The notes beneath the pieces are model-generated. The model was not told where the DNA came from. It did no database searches and saw nothing but the letters and a program-made list of their open reading frames with translations. A DNA stretch of 64,000 nucleotides, taken from assembly GCF_022788655.1 (NCBI RefSeq), contig NZ_CP084951.1, positions 62,001-126,000 of the forward strand, given 5' to 3'. The stretch is from Sulfitobacter indolifex (lineage in GTDB: Bacteria; Pseudomonadota; Alphaproteobacteria; Rhodobacterales; Rhodobacteraceae). Positions 17,467 through 27,233 of this stretch are shown here, in pieces. Made by a program: the position numbers and the translations under genes. The first letter of the stretch is position 1. Each line of letters opens with the position of its first letter.

Positions 17467-18362
17467 GCCCCACCCAACAAGCGACAAATCTCATCTAACT
17501 GATCAAGCGAGGTGTAATGCAGTGTCACCTTACCTGCTTCTTGGCCGGGCTTGTGGTCCAATTCGACCTTCAATCCAAGGTTAGCTGACAGGTCGCCTTC
17601 AAGCGCCTGAGTATCAGCATCCTTCTCTTTGCGCTGCGAGAGGCGTGCATTATTTACCATATTATCGCGCTCACCGGCGTGGTCTTTCTTGACCAGAGCC
17701 TCTGTCGCACGCACAGAAAGGCCGCCTTTGATGACTTGCTGTGCAAGCTTCATCGGATCCTTTGCTGGGATCAACGCACGTGCATGTCCAGCGCTCAGCT
17801 CACTCTGACGCACCATCTCCTGCACAGGTTCAGGCAGGTTCAGCAGACGAAGCAGGTTCGCAATATGGCTCCGGCTTTTGCCCAAAGCTTCTGCCATTTT
17901 TTCCTGCGTATGACCAAACTTGTCCATCAACTGACGATAGCCCGCCGCCTCTTCGACAGAGTTAAGGTCGGCACGCTGAATGTTCTCGATGATCGCAACT
18001 TCTAGTACTTCGACATCAGTGAACTCGCGCACAATGACCGGAAGGCTATGAATCTTAGCGATCTGTGACGCACGCCAACGGCGTTCACCGGCCACAATCT
18101 CAAAGTTACCATCGCTCATTGCCCGTACGATCAACGGCTGGATAACGCCCTTTTCACGGATCGAAGCCGCCAGATCGTCGAGGTTCTCCTGCTCAAAGCG
18201 CTTGCGCGGCTGATCAGGGTTCGGTTTGATCCGCTCAATCGGAACGAACTGCTCCGCAGCCCCGGCGCCCTTAGCGGCGACGCTTTCTGTCTCTGCTACG
18301 TCAGCCATCAGCGCCGAAAGCCCCCGGCCGAGACCTCGTTTACGCTCTTGTTTGTCCGCCAT
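17463..18362 (-). CDS. parB: Chromosome-partitioning protein ParB
   Basis: ParB is a CTP-dependent clamp that loads at parS and spreads to form the partition complex. The 299-residue protein begins KRGLGRGLSALMADV, has the CTP-binding GERRWRASQIAK box, the helix-turn-helix TQEKMAEALGKSRSHIANLLRLL that reads parS, and a C-terminal dimerisation domain. AAGGTGG lies 5 bases before the ATG. It follows parA by 12 bases, and two perfect parS sites lie 1.4 and 3.3 kb upstream in rsmG and mnmG. Confidence 0.98.
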   Translation of the reverse strand: MADKQERKRGLGRGLSALMADVAETESVAAKGAGAAEQFVPIERIKPNPDQPRKRFEQENLDDLAASIREKGVIQPLIVRAMSDGNFEIVAGERRWRASQIAKIHSLPVIVREFTDVEVLEVAIIENIQRADLNSVEEAAGYRQLMDKFGHTQEKMAEALGKSRSHIANLLRLLNLPEPVQEMVRQSELSAGHARALIPAKDPMKLAQQVIKGGLSVRATEALVKKDHAGERDNMVNNARLSQRKEKDADTQALEGDLSANLGLKVELDHKPGQEAGKVTLHYTSLDQLDEICRLLGGA

Positions 18363-18374
18363 ACTGCCACCTTA

Positions 18375-19172
18375 TTAACCATTGTTTCTTGTTAGCTCAG
18401 CCGCCAAATCTCGGTAAGCTACAGCTCCTTTAGAGGTTGGATCGTAACTTATCACCGGCATGGCAAAGCTAGGCGCTTCGCTCACCCGAACGTTCCGCGG
18501 AATGACGGTTTGGAACACCAGCTCGCCCAAGTTTGCACGCGCGTCATTTTCGACTTGTTGAGAAAGATTGTTGCGCTTGTCATACATTGTCAGCAGCACC
18601 CCCTCGATCCGCAAATCCTTGTTCCCGCTTTGGCGTACTTCCCGAATTGTCAACATCAGCTGGGAGAGCCCTTCAAGCGCGAAAAACTCACTTTGTAGGG
18701 GCACCAGCACAGAATGCGCGGCAATCATCGCGTTTACAGTCAGAAGATTAAGCGAAGGTGGGCAATCGATAAGAATGTAATCCAGCTCGAATGCGTCCAT
18801 CTGTGTCTGGCGCAGCGCATCATGCAAAAGAAAGCTGCGCTTCTCGTTAGAGAAAAGCTCGATATCAGCCGAACTAAGATCAACCGTTGCCGGAATAATC
18901 ATCAGACCTTCTGTCTCTGTTTTCTGAATGACTTGTTGAGGTTCAACATCGTCAAGCAAGAGTTCGTAAGTGGTGAACTCGCGATCTTCGACTTCGATCC
19001 CAAGACCGGTTGAAGCGTTCCCTTGCGGATCAAGATCAACAACAAGGATACGCTTCCCCGTTTCTGCCAACGCCGCCGCCAGATTGATCGTCGTTGTGGT
19101 TTTACCCACTCCACCCTTCTGGTTTGCAACTGCAATAATTTTCGGTCCAGCTGGACGAGATAGGTCAGGCAC
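18375..19172 (-). CDS. parA: Chromosome-partitioning ATPase ParA (Soj)
   Basis: ParA is the Walker-type ATPase that forms a nucleoid-bound gradient and pulls ParB-parS complexes apart. The 265-residue protein has the deviant Walker A KGGVGKTT at residues 19-26 and the Walker A' segment LVVDLDPQGNASTGLG, with DCPPSL as Walker B. The start is GTG at 19172, 8 bases inside the end of rsmG. It is the standard chromosomal form without an N-terminal DNA-binding extension. Confidence 0.98.
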   Translation of the reverse strand: MPDLSRPAGPKIIAVANQKGGVGKTTTTINLAAALAETGKRILVVDLDPQGNASTGLGIEVEDREFTTYELLLDDVEPQQVIQKTETEGLMIIPATVDLSSADIELFSNEKRSFLLHDALRQTQMDAFELDYILIDCPPSLNLLTVNAMIAAHSVLVPLQSEFFALEGLSQLMLTIREVRQSGNKDLRIEGVLLTMYDKRNNLSQQVENDARANLGELVFQTVIPRNVRVSEAPSFAMPVISYDPTSKGAVAYRDLAAELTRNNG

Positions 19173-19770
19173 GAGTGATATCCTTGATCATCAAGACTGC
19201 CGCCGCAGAATTCGTCTTGCTTGTAACCGCTTCGAATTGGTAAGACCATAAATGTTGCGTTTCTTCAACCTCCTGTTGCCAGTTCTGGCCTTTCGGAAAG
19301 ATTGCCACGCCGCCGGGTTTAAGGTGCATTTCGGCGTAGGCAAGAAGTTGACTGAGATCGCTTAGCGCCCGCGCGGACAGAATATCGGCCTCAAGATTTT
19401 GAGCGTTTTCAATCCGCTCGTTATCTACTGTCGCAGTGAGCCCTAGTTCCCGGATAGCAGTCCGTAAAAATGCGCATTTCCGCTGATCACTCTCGACCAA
19501 TCTAACGCGGAACTTCTGCTCTTTTTGATTGAGTATAGCAATTACGATCCCAGGAAAACCGCCACCGCTCCCGATATCTACCCAGTTGCCGCCTTGTTCG
19601 ACAAGGCGGAAAACTTGGACTGAATCGAGAATATGGCGGTCCCAAAGGTCATCCAGACTCGACTTGGAAACCAAATTTATCTTTGGATTCCATTTTCGTA
19701 CCAGTTCTGCGAACGCTTCTAATTTCTGCAATGTTTCACGTGAAACATCTTTTACGTCAAACTCGTTCAT
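19165..19770 (-). CDS. rsmG: 16S rRNA G527 methyltransferase RsmG (GidB)
   Basis: RsmG methylates N7 of G527 in 16S rRNA. The 201-residue protein has the SAM-binding [17 protein letters not shown] and the partner motif [19 protein letters not shown]. Its start overlaps the mnmG stop by 4 bases (ATGA). The codons for residues 8-13 (DVSRET) are formed by a perfect parS site, so this part of the protein is dictated by a DNA-binding motif. Confidence 0.97.
   Translation of the reverse strand: MNEFDVKDVSRETLQKLEAFAELVRKWNPKINLVSKSSLDDLWDRHILDSVQVFRLVEQGGNWVDIGSGGGFPGIVIAILNQKEQKFRVRLVESDQRKCAFLRTAIRELGLTATVDNERIENAQNLEADILSARALSDLSQLLAYAEMHLKPGGVAIFPKGQNWQQEVEETQHLWSYQFEAVTSKTNSAAAVLMIKDITRA
19732..19747. 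promoter_or_regulatory. parS centromere site 1 (inside rsmG)
   Basis: The 16-base palindrome TGTTTCACGTGAAACA matches the bacterial parS consensus exactly. It lies in the 5' coding part of rsmG, 560 bases upstream of parA. ParB should load here. Confidence 0.93.
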
Positions 19771-21629
19771 GCGGATTTCTTCCCCGCGCCCCGTTTTACC
19801 CTTGCCAGTATCAAGGTGAGCGCAGCCGGGGTCATCCCGTCGATACGAGCGGCCTGGGCCATGGTTTCGGGACGAGCCGCCGATATCTTTGTTTTGAGCT
19901 CATTCGAAAGTCCAGAAAGAGAAGCAAAGTCGAAATCGCCAGGGATCCGAAGGCCCTCGTCCTTCTTCAATAGATCGATTTCTTTCTTCTGACGCTCAAT
20001 ATAGGTAGCATATAGAGCGTCCCGTTCAACCTGCCGGCGTACTTCTATTGGCGTATCCGTAAGCCTCGGATCAAGCGGGATCAGGTCTTCGAAGCTGATG
20101 TCTGGAAATGCCAGAACCTGAAACCCCGTGCGTTTTGAGCCATCTTGATTGACGCTCAGACCGGCGGCTTGGAGTTCCTTAGGCGTGTACAGTTCAGATG
20201 AAAGCTGTTCCTTGACCAAGGTTAGAGCATTGAGCTTACGCTGGAACGTTTCAATACGCTCACCTGACGCACAACCAAGTTCAATTGCTAACGGAGTCAA
20301 CCGCTGGTCAGCGTTATCCGCCCGAAGCGACAATCGGAATTCGGCCCGCGAGGTAAACATGCGATAAGGCTCAGTTACACCCCGCGTCGTTAGATCGTCG
20401 ATCATCACACCGATATAGCTGTCCGAACGGCTAAAGATCACCGGCTCTTTGCCCTGAGCAGAAAGAGCCGCGTTTAATCCAGCGACAAGACCTTGCGCGG
20501 CTGCTTCTTCGTAACCAGTGGTACCGTTGATTTGTCCGGCCAGGAACAGCCCCCCTACAGTCCGAACCCCTAATGTCGAGGAAAGCGCTCTTGGATCAAT
20601 ATAGTCATACTCGATCGCGTAACCTGGCTGAAGTATCACTGCATTTTCTAATCCAACCATACTGCGAACATAGGCCTCTTGAACATCCGCTGGAAGGGAT
20701 GTCGAAATGCCGTTTGGATATACCGTATGGTCGTCAACACCCTCAGGCTCCAAGAACACCTGATGGGATTCCTTATCTGCAAAACGCACGACTTTGTCTT
20801 CGATCGATGGGCAGTAGCGCGGCCCCACTCCGTCAATATGACCTCCGTACATGGCAGAGCGACCAAGGTTTTCTCGGATGATCTTATGAGTTGCCTCATT
20901 TGTATGGGTAATACCACAGGCGACCTGCGGGGCAGAAATTTCATCAGACAAGAATGAGAACAGCACCGGCTCATCATCGCCCGGCTGTCCTTCCAAAATA
21001 TCCCAGTTGATCGTACGGCCATCCAAGCGCGGTGGCGTACCTGTTTTCAAGCGGCCCATCGGCAGACCGAAGGAATCAATGCGCTCTGCAAGCTTGACCG
21101 ACGCTCTATCGCCCATCCTGCCGCCCTGGTGCGATTCATCACCGATATGGATAACGCCGCGTAGGAAAGTCCCTGTGGTCAGAACTACTGAGGCTGCATT
21201 AAGGGTGGTGCCGTCTGCCAGTAAGACACCGGAAACGGCTGGGCCGTCCATCAAGAAATCAACCACTTCACCTTCGACGATCTGGAGGTTGTCCTGACCT
21301 TCAGTCTCTCGGAGCATTTCAGTGCGGTAAATTTTTCTATCGGCCTGTGCACGCGGACCCTGAACCGCTGGTCCTTTGCGGCGGTTCAGCAATCGGAATT
21401 GGATCCCTGCCTTGTCAGCAACGCGGCCCATGACCCCGTCCATCGCATCTATTTCGCGGACCAGGTGCCCTTTGCCCAGACCGCCAATAGCCGGGTTGCA
21501 AGACATAACACCAATGCCATCGCGGCTCATCGTAACAAGGGCCGTCTGAGCGCCCATACGGGCAGATGCATGCGCAGCCTCCGCCCCCGCATGGCCTCCG
21601 CCGATCACGATCACATCAAAATGTTTCAC
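19767..21629 (-). CDS. mnmG: tRNA uridine-5-carboxymethylaminomethyl modification enzyme MnmG (GidA)
   Basis: MnmG works with MnmE to modify U34 of certain tRNAs, using FAD. The 620-residue protein has the dinucleotide-binding [21 protein letters not shown] and the family motifs [16 protein letters not shown] and [19 protein letters not shown]. The chosen start is GTG at 21629, preceded by TGGAG at 8 bases, giving [12 protein letters not shown]. This start codon lies within a perfect parS site. Another GTG nine bases upstream and a long upstream open frame overlapping mnmE are less likely. Composition is AT-richer than the window average. Confidence 0.96.
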   Translation of the reverse strand: MKHFDVIVIGGGHAGAEAAHASARMGAQTALVTMSRDGIGVMSCNPAIGGLGKGHLVREIDAMDGVMGRVADKAGIQFRLLNRRKGPAVQGPRAQADRKIYRTEMLRETEGQDNLQIVEGEVVDFLMDGPAVSGVLLADGTTLNAASVVLTTGTFLRGVIHIGDESHQGGRMGDRASVKLAERIDSFGLPMGRLKTGTPPRLDGRTINWDILEGQPGDDEPVLFSFLSDEISAPQVACGITHTNEATHKIIRENLGRSAMYGGHIDGVGPRYCPSIEDKVVRFADKESHQVFLEPEGVDDHTVYPNGISTSLPADVQEAYVRSMVGLENAVILQPGYAIEYDYIDPRALSSTLGVRTVGGLFLAGQINGTTGYEEAAAQGLVAGLNAALSAQGKEPVIFSRSDSYIGVMIDDLTTRGVTEPYRMFTSRAEFRLSLRADNADQRLTPLAIELGCASGERIETFQRKLNALTLVKEQLSSELYTPKELQAAGLSVNQDGSKRTGFQVLAFPDISFEDLIPLDPRLTDTPIEVRRQVERDALYATYIERQKKEIDLLKKDEGLRIPGDFDFASLSGLSNELKTKISAARPETMAQAARIDGMTPAALTLILARVKRGAGKKSA

Positions 21630-21637
21630 GTGAAACA
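21622..21637. promoter_or_regulatory. parS centromere site 2 (spanning the mnmG start codon)
   Basis: A second perfect TGTTTCACGTGAAACA. The central GTG is the likely mnmG start codon, and the site reaches into the 13-base gap after mnmE. It is 1.89 kb from site 1. Confidence 0.93.
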
Positions 21638-21642
21638 CTCCA

Positions 21643-22929
21643 TCATTTACCAACGCAAAAGCTGGTGAAAATTTCATCCAACAGATTCTCAACGTCAATC
21701 CGACCGACCAGAGATTCAAGCGCACGTATTGCGAATCGAAGTTCTTCAGCCGCCAAATCGTAAAAATCCGGCCCGCGCGTTAAGATAGCATCTACCTCAG
21801 CCAAACACGAGACGGCTTGCTCCAAAGCGACACGATGCCGCTCATGCGTCGCCAACCCGACGCCCGAGCTGCGCTTTGACAGGGTGGTTTGGATACGCGC
21901 GATAAGGTCAGAGACGCCCTGCCCGGTTTTTCCGGAGACCCCATTCTCACTGTCGGAAACGAGATCCGCCTTTGGGACTAACACAATGTCCTCAGCCTCC
22001 GGCGAAACCATGAGCGATTCGCCCGGGGCGGCAAGAAAGACCCGCAGATCTGCCAGCTTTGACCGTTCGATAGCGCGTTCAATGCCGATTGCCTCGATTT
22101 GATCTTCGCTATCCCTCAAGCCAGCTGTATCAAGAAGCGTTACGGGCAAACCGCCAAGGTCCATTCGAACCTCAATAACATCCCGGGTCGTTCCTGCCAG
22201 TTCAGAGGTGATCGCCGCATCTCTCCCGGCGAGAGCGTTCAAAAGCGTAGATTTACCAGCGTTTGGCGGACCAATGATTGCGACCTCGAAACCACTTCGA
22301 ACACGTTCCGCTACATGCGTACCACGAATTTCAGCTTTCAGTTCAGCACCGACCTTCGTCAGCAGATCATTTACCTCAGGGGTAACATCGATCGGAACTT
22401 CTTCATCTGCGAAATCGATCGTCGCCTCAAGCAGCGCTGCCGCCCTAATCAAATCTTTTCGCCAGTCTTCGACGCGCGCACCAAGATGCCCTGACAAAAC
22501 GCGAACGGCTTGCTTTCGCTGGGCTTCTGTTTCCGCTTCGATTAGATCCGCGAGACCTTCGACCTGTGCGAGATCGAGTTTTTCGTTTTCCAACGCCCGT
22601 CGCGTGAATTCGCCTGCCTCGGCGATTCGCGTATCAGGAAACTCGCTGAGCGTTGCAAGCATTGCCCGGACCACAGCGATAGACCCATGCAGTTGGAATT
22701 CTATCACATCTTCGCCGGTGAATGAATTCGGCCCGGGAAAGCTCAATACAAGAGCCTGATCAATCACCTCACCTGCAGCGTTCTGCAGATTGCGCAGAAC
22801 GCTCGTCCGTCCTTCTGGCTGTTTGCCGGAAATCTTATGCGCGATCGCAAAAGCCTGCGGGCCAGAAATACGGATGACCGCAACCCCGGCTCGACCCGGC
22901 GCAGACGCTTGGGCAAAGATCGTATCCAT
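21643..22929 (-). CDS. mnmE: tRNA-modifying GTPase MnmE (TrmE)
   Basis: MnmE is the GTPase partner of MnmG. The 428-residue protein has the N-terminal tetrahydrofolate-binding domain ([23 protein letters not shown]), a helical domain, the G domain inserted within it (P-loop GPPNAGKST near residue 220, G2 loop AGTTRD, G3 DTAGLRD), and ends FCVGK, where the Cys is the conserved catalytic-site residue. The G4 position reads VPKADL instead of NKxD, a mild deviation. rho lies 32 bases upstream on the same strand. Confidence 0.97.
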   Translation of the reverse strand: MDTIFAQASAPGRAGVAVIRISGPQAFAIAHKISGKQPEGRTSVLRNLQNAAGEVIDQALVLSFPGPNSFTGEDVIEFQLHGSIAVVRAMLATLSEFPDTRIAEAGEFTRRALENEKLDLAQVEGLADLIEAETEAQRKQAVRVLSGHLGARVEDWRKDLIRAAALLEATIDFADEEVPIDVTPEVNDLLTKVGAELKAEIRGTHVAERVRSGFEVAIIGPPNAGKSTLLNALAGRDAAITSELAGTTRDVIEVRMDLGGLPVTLLDTAGLRDSEDQIEAIGIERAIERSKLADLRVFLAAPGESLMVSPEAEDIVLVPKADLVSDSENGVSGKTGQGVSDLIARIQTTLSKRSSGVGLATHERHRVALEQAVSCLAEVDAILTRGPDFYDLAAEELRFAIRALESLVGRIDVENLLDEIFTSFCVGK

Positions 22930-22961
22930 ATTTCACTAACCTATTGTTATTGTTAAATAAC

Positions 22962-24233
22962 TCAGGTGTTCATGGAGTCAAAGAAGTCAGAGTTTGACTT
23001 GGTTTGCTTGAGTTTTCCGAGCAGGAACTCAATGGCATCTGTGGTGCCCATCGGGTTGAGAATACGGCGCAAAACAAAGGTTTTCTGCAAGTCGATCTTA
23101 TCGATGAGCAGATCTTCTTTTCGTGTGCCGGATTTGAGAATGTCGATCGCAGGGAAGACGCGCTTGTCGGCAATCTTGCGGTCGAGCACGATCTCGGAGT
23201 TACCGGTCCCTTTGAACTCTTCAAAGATCACCTCGTCCATCCGGCTGCCAGTGTCGATCAAGGCAGTCGCGATAATGGTCAACGAACCGCCTTCTTCGAT
23301 ATTCCGCGCCGCACCAAAGAAACGCTTGGGGCGCTGAAGGGCATTCGCATCGACACCACCGGTCAAAACCTTACCGGAGGACGGGACCACGGTGTTGAAC
23401 GCGCGGCCCAACCGGGTGATTGAGTCGAGCAGGATGACCACGTCACGCTTATGCTCAACCAGACGCTTAGCTTTCTCAATCACCATCTCAGAGACGGCCA
23501 CGTGGCGGGTTGCTGGCTCATCGAAGGTAGAAGAGACAACCTCTCCCTTTACCGAGCGCTGCATGTCCGTGACTTCTTCGGGCCGTTCGTCGATCAGCAG
23601 CACGATTAGATAACACTCAGGGTGGTTCTTCTCGATGCTGTTAGCGATGTTCTGCAATAGCACGGTTTTACCCGTACGCGGCGGGGCCACGATCAGCGAA
23701 CGCTGGCCTTTACCAATAGGCGACACAAGGTCGATAATCCGGGCGGAGCGGTCCTTGATCGTGGGGTCGTCGACCTCCATCGTCAGGCGCTCATCAGGGT
23801 ATAGCGGCGTCAAGTTTTCGAAGGCAACTTTGTGGCGGGCCTTCTCAGGCGCTTCAAAGTTGATCTTGGTCACTTCGGTTAGCGCAAAATAGCGCTCCGT
23901 GTCGTCAGGCGCCTTGATCAGCCCTTCAATGGTGTCCCCGGTGCGCAGCGACCATTTGCGGATCATGTCGGGCGAGACATAGATGTCATCGGGGCCGGGC
24001 AGGTAGTTCGCTTCGGGCGAGCGGAGGAAACCGAATCCGTCCTGCAACACTTCGAGCACGCCGTCGCCTGAGATCTCCCAACCGTCATCCGCGCGTTCGC
24101 GGAGAATTTGGAACATCATTTCGCCTTTGCGCATGGTCGATGCGTTTTCGATCTCCAGCTCTTCGGCCATGGCGAGCAGGTTTTTCGGCGTCTGCGCCTT
24201 GAGATCAGCGAGGTTCAGCGTTTCGGTTGTCAT
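22962..24233 (-). CDS. rho: Transcription termination factor Rho
   Basis: Rho is the hexameric RNA-dependent ATPase that ends untranslated transcripts. The 423-residue protein has the RNA-binding cold-shock-like domain ([25 protein letters not shown]), the P-loop [16 protein letters not shown], the Walker B region [16 protein letters not shown] and the R-loop [30 protein letters not shown]. Length matches the family. AGGATGC precedes the ATG. Confidence 0.98.
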   Translation of the reverse strand: MTTETLNLADLKAQTPKNLLAMAEELEIENASTMRKGEMMFQILRERADDGWEISGDGVLEVLQDGFGFLRSPEANYLPGPDDIYVSPDMIRKWSLRTGDTIEGLIKAPDDTERYFALTEVTKINFEAPEKARHKVAFENLTPLYPDERLTMEVDDPTIKDRSARIIDLVSPIGKGQRSLIVAPPRTGKTVLLQNIANSIEKNHPECYLIVLLIDERPEEVTDMQRSVKGEVVSSTFDEPATRHVAVSEMVIEKAKRLVEHKRDVVILLDSITRLGRAFNTVVPSSGKVLTGGVDANALQRPKRFFGAARNIEEGGSLTIIATALIDTGSRMDEVIFEEFKGTGNSEIVLDRKIADKRVFPAIDILKSGTRKEDLLIDKIDLQKTFVLRRILNPMGTTDAIEFLLGKLKQTKSNSDFFDSMNT

Positions 24234-24357
24234 GAAGCATCCTGTTCAGCCGCAGCAGAATGCGGGCTGGTCGATTATTTGAATGTGGCAGGCAGAAACC
24301 GCCCCGGACGGGACAGTGGCGCAGATATAGGCAACAGGGCCGCTTGAGTCAATTGCT

Positions 24358-24807
24358 TCAGAATTTCACGACGACAGAGAAGACGATCACGATCATCAGC
24401 AGCGTTGGGACTTCGTTTAAAAGCCTGAACTGACGGCCTGTGACGGTGCTCTCGCCCTGCTCAACGGATTTTACCTGTTTTTTTAACCAAACATGGAAAA
24501 CCGTCATGGCGATCACGCTCGCCCCCTTGGTCCAAGGCCAGATCATCGTCCAGTCTACGATTCCGGGCGTTAGAACGAGGGCGAGGCCAAATAGCCATGT
24601 GGCCATCATCGCGGGCCGCATGATGAACTGAGCGAGCTTGTATTCCATCATCGCGAAAGTCTCGTGCATCCGGCCGGCGGAGCCCGCCTGCTCCACATGG
24701 TGTACGAAGAGACGCGGCAGATAGAACAGCGCGGCCATCCAACTGATGACGGACACGATATGGAGCGCTTTGATCCACGGATAGGCCAGACTGAGAAGAT
24801 CGAACAT
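24358..24807 (-). CDS. hemJ: Protoporphyrinogen IX oxidase HemJ
   Basis: HemJ is the membrane-bound protoporphyrinogen IX oxidase used by many alphaproteobacteria in place of HemG or HemY. The 149-residue protein has about four membrane helices and the family motifs YPWIKALHIVSVISWMAALFYLPRLFVYH-like (here LFVHH), MEYKL, and WLKKQ. His19 in the first helix (ALHIVS) and the YKL region match the haem-ligand positions known for the family. It is the last gene before the proposed oriC and reads away from it. Confidence 0.92.
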   Translation of the reverse strand: MFDLLSLAYPWIKALHIVSVISWMAALFYLPRLFVHHVEQAGSAGRMHETFAMMEYKLAQFIMRPAMMATWLFGLALVLTPGIVDWTMIWPWTKGASVIAMTVFHVWLKKQVKSVEQGESTVTGRQFRLLNEVPTLLMIVIVFSVVVKF

Positions 24808-25213
24808 GGGGAAAGCTCCGGTGTGCGTGCTTCTTTCTTAATAATTAAGAAAAGAGAAAAGATGTAGTTGATTGTAGGGAACCGGATTCCTGTGGATTAA
24901 TGATTTATACCGCCGGTTATCAACAGGTGAGTAAACTTCACGGCCCCCTGTGGAAAAAACCGCTGTGATTCTCGAATATCGAAACATCTCAATATCTTGC
25001 CAGCGTATTTTCCGGGGGACAAAATGTATCGATGCGGGGATAACCAGTGAAGTAGAGTGGTTATACGCACAAGCGGCTTATCCCTATCCCTCGGGGTGGG
25101 AATCGGCGACAAAAACCGCGACTCGGGGCGAGATCTGCGGGCTTGTGCTGTCAACGTTTATCTCGCAGAACAAATCCTCAAGATTTGCGCCAGTTCATCA
25201 CAGGGTTATCCAC
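24808..25213. other. Probable chromosomal replication origin (oriC)
   Basis: This 406-base non-coding gap separates left-pointing genes (hemJ to parB) from right-pointing genes (maf to dnaQ). It holds a cluster of DnaA-box-like 9-mers relative to TTATCCACA: one-mismatch boxes at 24891-24899 (minus), 24917-24925 (plus) and 24949-24957 (minus), weaker ones at 25061 and 25078 (plus) and near 25037 (minus), and a perfect box at 25206-25214. An AT-rich stretch at 24831-24873 with the palindrome TCTTAATAATTAAGA is a candidate unwinding element. Gene order on both sides matches the Caulobacter oriC neighbourhood. I judge this the origin with good confidence; its exact limits are inferred. Confidence 0.82.
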
Positions 25214-25214
25214 A
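25206..25214 (+). promoter_or_regulatory. Perfect DnaA box overlapping the maf start codon
   Basis: TTATCCACA matches the DnaA consensus exactly. Its final A is the first base of the maf ATG, so DnaA binding could also affect maf expression. Confidence 0.8.
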
Positions 25215-25813
25215 TGCCGCAAAAAATCATCCTCGCCTCCGGCTCGGAGATCCGGGCTCAGCTCTTGCGGCAGGCCGCGATCCCGCATGAGGTGATCCCC
25301 GCGCGCATAGATGAAGAGATGATAACCGCCGCCCTGCGGGCCGAAGACGCCAAGCCGCGTGATATTGCCGACACATTGGCCGAGATGAAGGCCCGTAAGG
25401 TGAGTGAAAAGCACCCCGGCGCTTTGGTGCTGGGCTGCGATCAGGTCTTGGAGCATCGCGGAGAGATGCTGCACAAACCGGCTAACCGGGAAGAGGCCAT
25501 CGCCCAATTGCATCAGCTGCGCGGGGATCGGCATTCGCTGCTCTCTGCCGCCGTGCTTTATGAAGATGGTGAACCGCTCTGGCGGCATGTTGGCCAAGTG
25601 CGGCTGCGGATGCGCGAGGCCAGCGACGCCTATATTGCCGATTACGTTGAGCGGAATTGGGAGAGCATACGTCACGCCGTGGGCTGCTATAAACTAGAAG
25701 AAGAAGGTGTGCGGCTGTTCAGTCAAATTGAGGGGGATTACTTTCATGTCCTCGGTATGCCATTTCTTGAGTTGTTGAACTATCTGACGCTGCGCGGAGA
25801 CCTCGAGACATGA
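25214..25813 (+). CDS. maf: Maf-family nucleoside triphosphate pyrophosphatase
   Basis: Maf proteins hydrolyse modified or canonical NTPs and are linked to nucleotide house-cleaning and cell division. The 199-residue protein begins MPQKIILASGSEIRAQLL and has the family motifs KARKVSEKHPGALVLGCDQVLEH (catalytic Asp in GCDQ) and the central acidic core. It is closer to the YceF/Maf-2-like alphaproteobacterial form than to E. coli YhdE. The ATG at 25214 sits on a DnaA box and lacks a strong ribosome site. aroE overlaps its end by 4 bases. Confidence 0.92.
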   Translation: MPQKIILASGSEIRAQLLRQAAIPHEVIPARIDEEMITAALRAEDAKPRDIADTLAEMKARKVSEKHPGALVLGCDQVLEHRGEMLHKPANREEAIAQLHQLRGDRHSLLSAAVLYEDGEPLWRHVGQVRLRMREASDAYIADYVERNWESIRHAVGCYKLEEEGVRLFSQIEGDYFHVLGMPFLELLNYLTLRGDLET

Positions 25814-26643
25814 GCCTGGCCAAAATCCCCCTTGCCGGTGTGATCGGATCGCCCATAGCCCATTCCAAATCCCCGCAACTGCACCGCCATTGGCTCGAGA
25901 CCTATGGCATCGCGGGGCACTATGTCCCGCTTGATGTGGCACCGGGCGATTTGAAAGAGGTGCTGAAAACGCTGCCCAAGATGGGTTTCGTCGGGGTAAA
26001 CCTGACCATTCCGCATAAAGAAGCAGTGATGGAGATCGCGGACCTCATCAGCGACCGCGCCACGTTGATCGGGGCAGCCAACACGCTGATCTTTCGCGCA
26101 GACGGAAAAATCCACGCGGATAACACCGATGGCTACGGATTTATCGAAAACCTGAAAGCCGGCGCGCCGGATTGGAATCCCAAAGCCGGACCGGCGGCGG
26201 TGCTCGGTGCTGGGGGAGCCGCGCGGGCAGTGATTTCATCGCTGATCGACGCGGGCGTGCCCGAGATCTGCCTGTCAAACCGCACCCGTGTCCGGGCGGA
26301 ACAGCTGCAGCGCGACTTTGGCAATCGGATAAAGGTTGTTGATTGGGTGCAGGCGGGCGACATGCTGGATCATGCGAATTTGGTGGTGAACACCACCTCG
26401 CTTGGGATGATCGGCAAGGGCGCGTTGCGTGTCCCGCTTGATGGTCTGCGCCCCGGCACCGTGGTGACAGACCTCGTTTATGCGCCACTTCGCACGCATC
26501 TTCTGGAAACGGCAGAGGAAATGGGCTGTGTGACCGTCGATGGCCTTGGCATGCTGCTGCACCAAGCGGTTCCTGCGTTTGAGCGCTGGTTTGGCAAGCG
26601 GCCAGAGGTTGACCGAGCCACCCGAACGGCGGTGTTGCGCTGA
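25810..26643 (+). CDS. aroE: Shikimate dehydrogenase
   Basis: AroE reduces 3-dehydroshikimate to shikimate with NADPH in aromatic amino acid synthesis. The 277-residue protein has the substrate-binding GVIGSPIAHSKSPQLHRHWL, the catalytic Lys in NLTIPHKEAVM, and the NADP-binding GAGGAARAVISSL with NRTR. The start overlaps maf (ATGA) and the stop overlaps coaE by one base (TGATG), so maf-aroE-coaE-dnaQ is one coupled operon. Confidence 0.97.
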   Translation: MSLAKIPLAGVIGSPIAHSKSPQLHRHWLETYGIAGHYVPLDVAPGDLKEVLKTLPKMGFVGVNLTIPHKEAVMEIADLISDRATLIGAANTLIFRADGKIHADNTDGYGFIENLKAGAPDWNPKAGPAAVLGAGGAARAVISSLIDAGVPEICLSNRTRVRAEQLQRDFGNRIKVVDWVQAGDMLDHANLVVNTTSLGMIGKGALRVPLDGLRPGTVVTDLVYAPLRTHLLETAEEMGCVTVDGLGMLLHQAVPAFERWFGKRPEVDRATRTAVLR

Positions 26644-27233
26644 TGTTCCACCTTGGGCTGACTGGGTCGATAGGCATGGGCAAATCGACCACGGCAAAGA
26701 TGTTTGCTGAGGAAGGCTGTGCGGTTTGGGACGCCGATGCGGCGGTGCACCGGCTCTATGCGAAAGGGGGCGCGGCTGTGGCCCCAATGCAGGAGGCTTT
26801 TCCGACTGCGATAGAGGCAGGGGCCGTTTCGCGCGCTGCGTTGAAAGAGATCATCGCGACTGATCCCACCGCCCTGACCCGGATCGAAGCCATCGTGCAT
26901 CCGCTTGTGGCCCAAGACCGCGCGACTTTCCTTGCCAGCGCCACGAGCGACATTGCCGTGCTCGACATCCCCTTGTTGTTTGAAACGGGCGGCGATGCGG
27001 CGATGGACGCTGTGGTTTGCGTGGCGATCCCCGACGGCGTCCAACGCGACCGCGTGCTCGCCCGCGGCACCATGACCGAGGCCCAGTTCGACGCCATCCG
27101 GGCCAAGCAGATGCCCGCCAAAGAGAAGTGCGCCCGCTCAGACTATGTGATAGTCACCGACACGCCCGACCATGCCCGCGCGCAGGTCCGGGAGGTGATC
27201 CGCGACATTAAGGAAAAGCTACGTCATGCGTGA
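26643..27233 (+). CDS. coaE: Dephospho-CoA kinase
   Basis: CoaE phosphorylates dephospho-CoA, the last step in coenzyme A synthesis. The 196-residue protein has the P-loop GLTGSIGMGKSTTAKMF, the conserved DADAAVHRLY and VLDIPLLFETGGD motifs of the family. It overlaps aroE by one base and dnaQ by 8 bases. Confidence 0.97.
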   Translation: MFHLGLTGSIGMGKSTTAKMFAEEGCAVWDADAAVHRLYAKGGAAVAPMQEAFPTAIEAGAVSRAALKEIIATDPTALTRIEAIVHPLVAQDRATFLASATSDIAVLDIPLLFETGGDAAMDAVVCVAIPDGVQRDRVLARGTMTEAQFDAIRAKQMPAKEKCARSDYVIVTDTPDHARAQVREVIRDIKEKLRHA

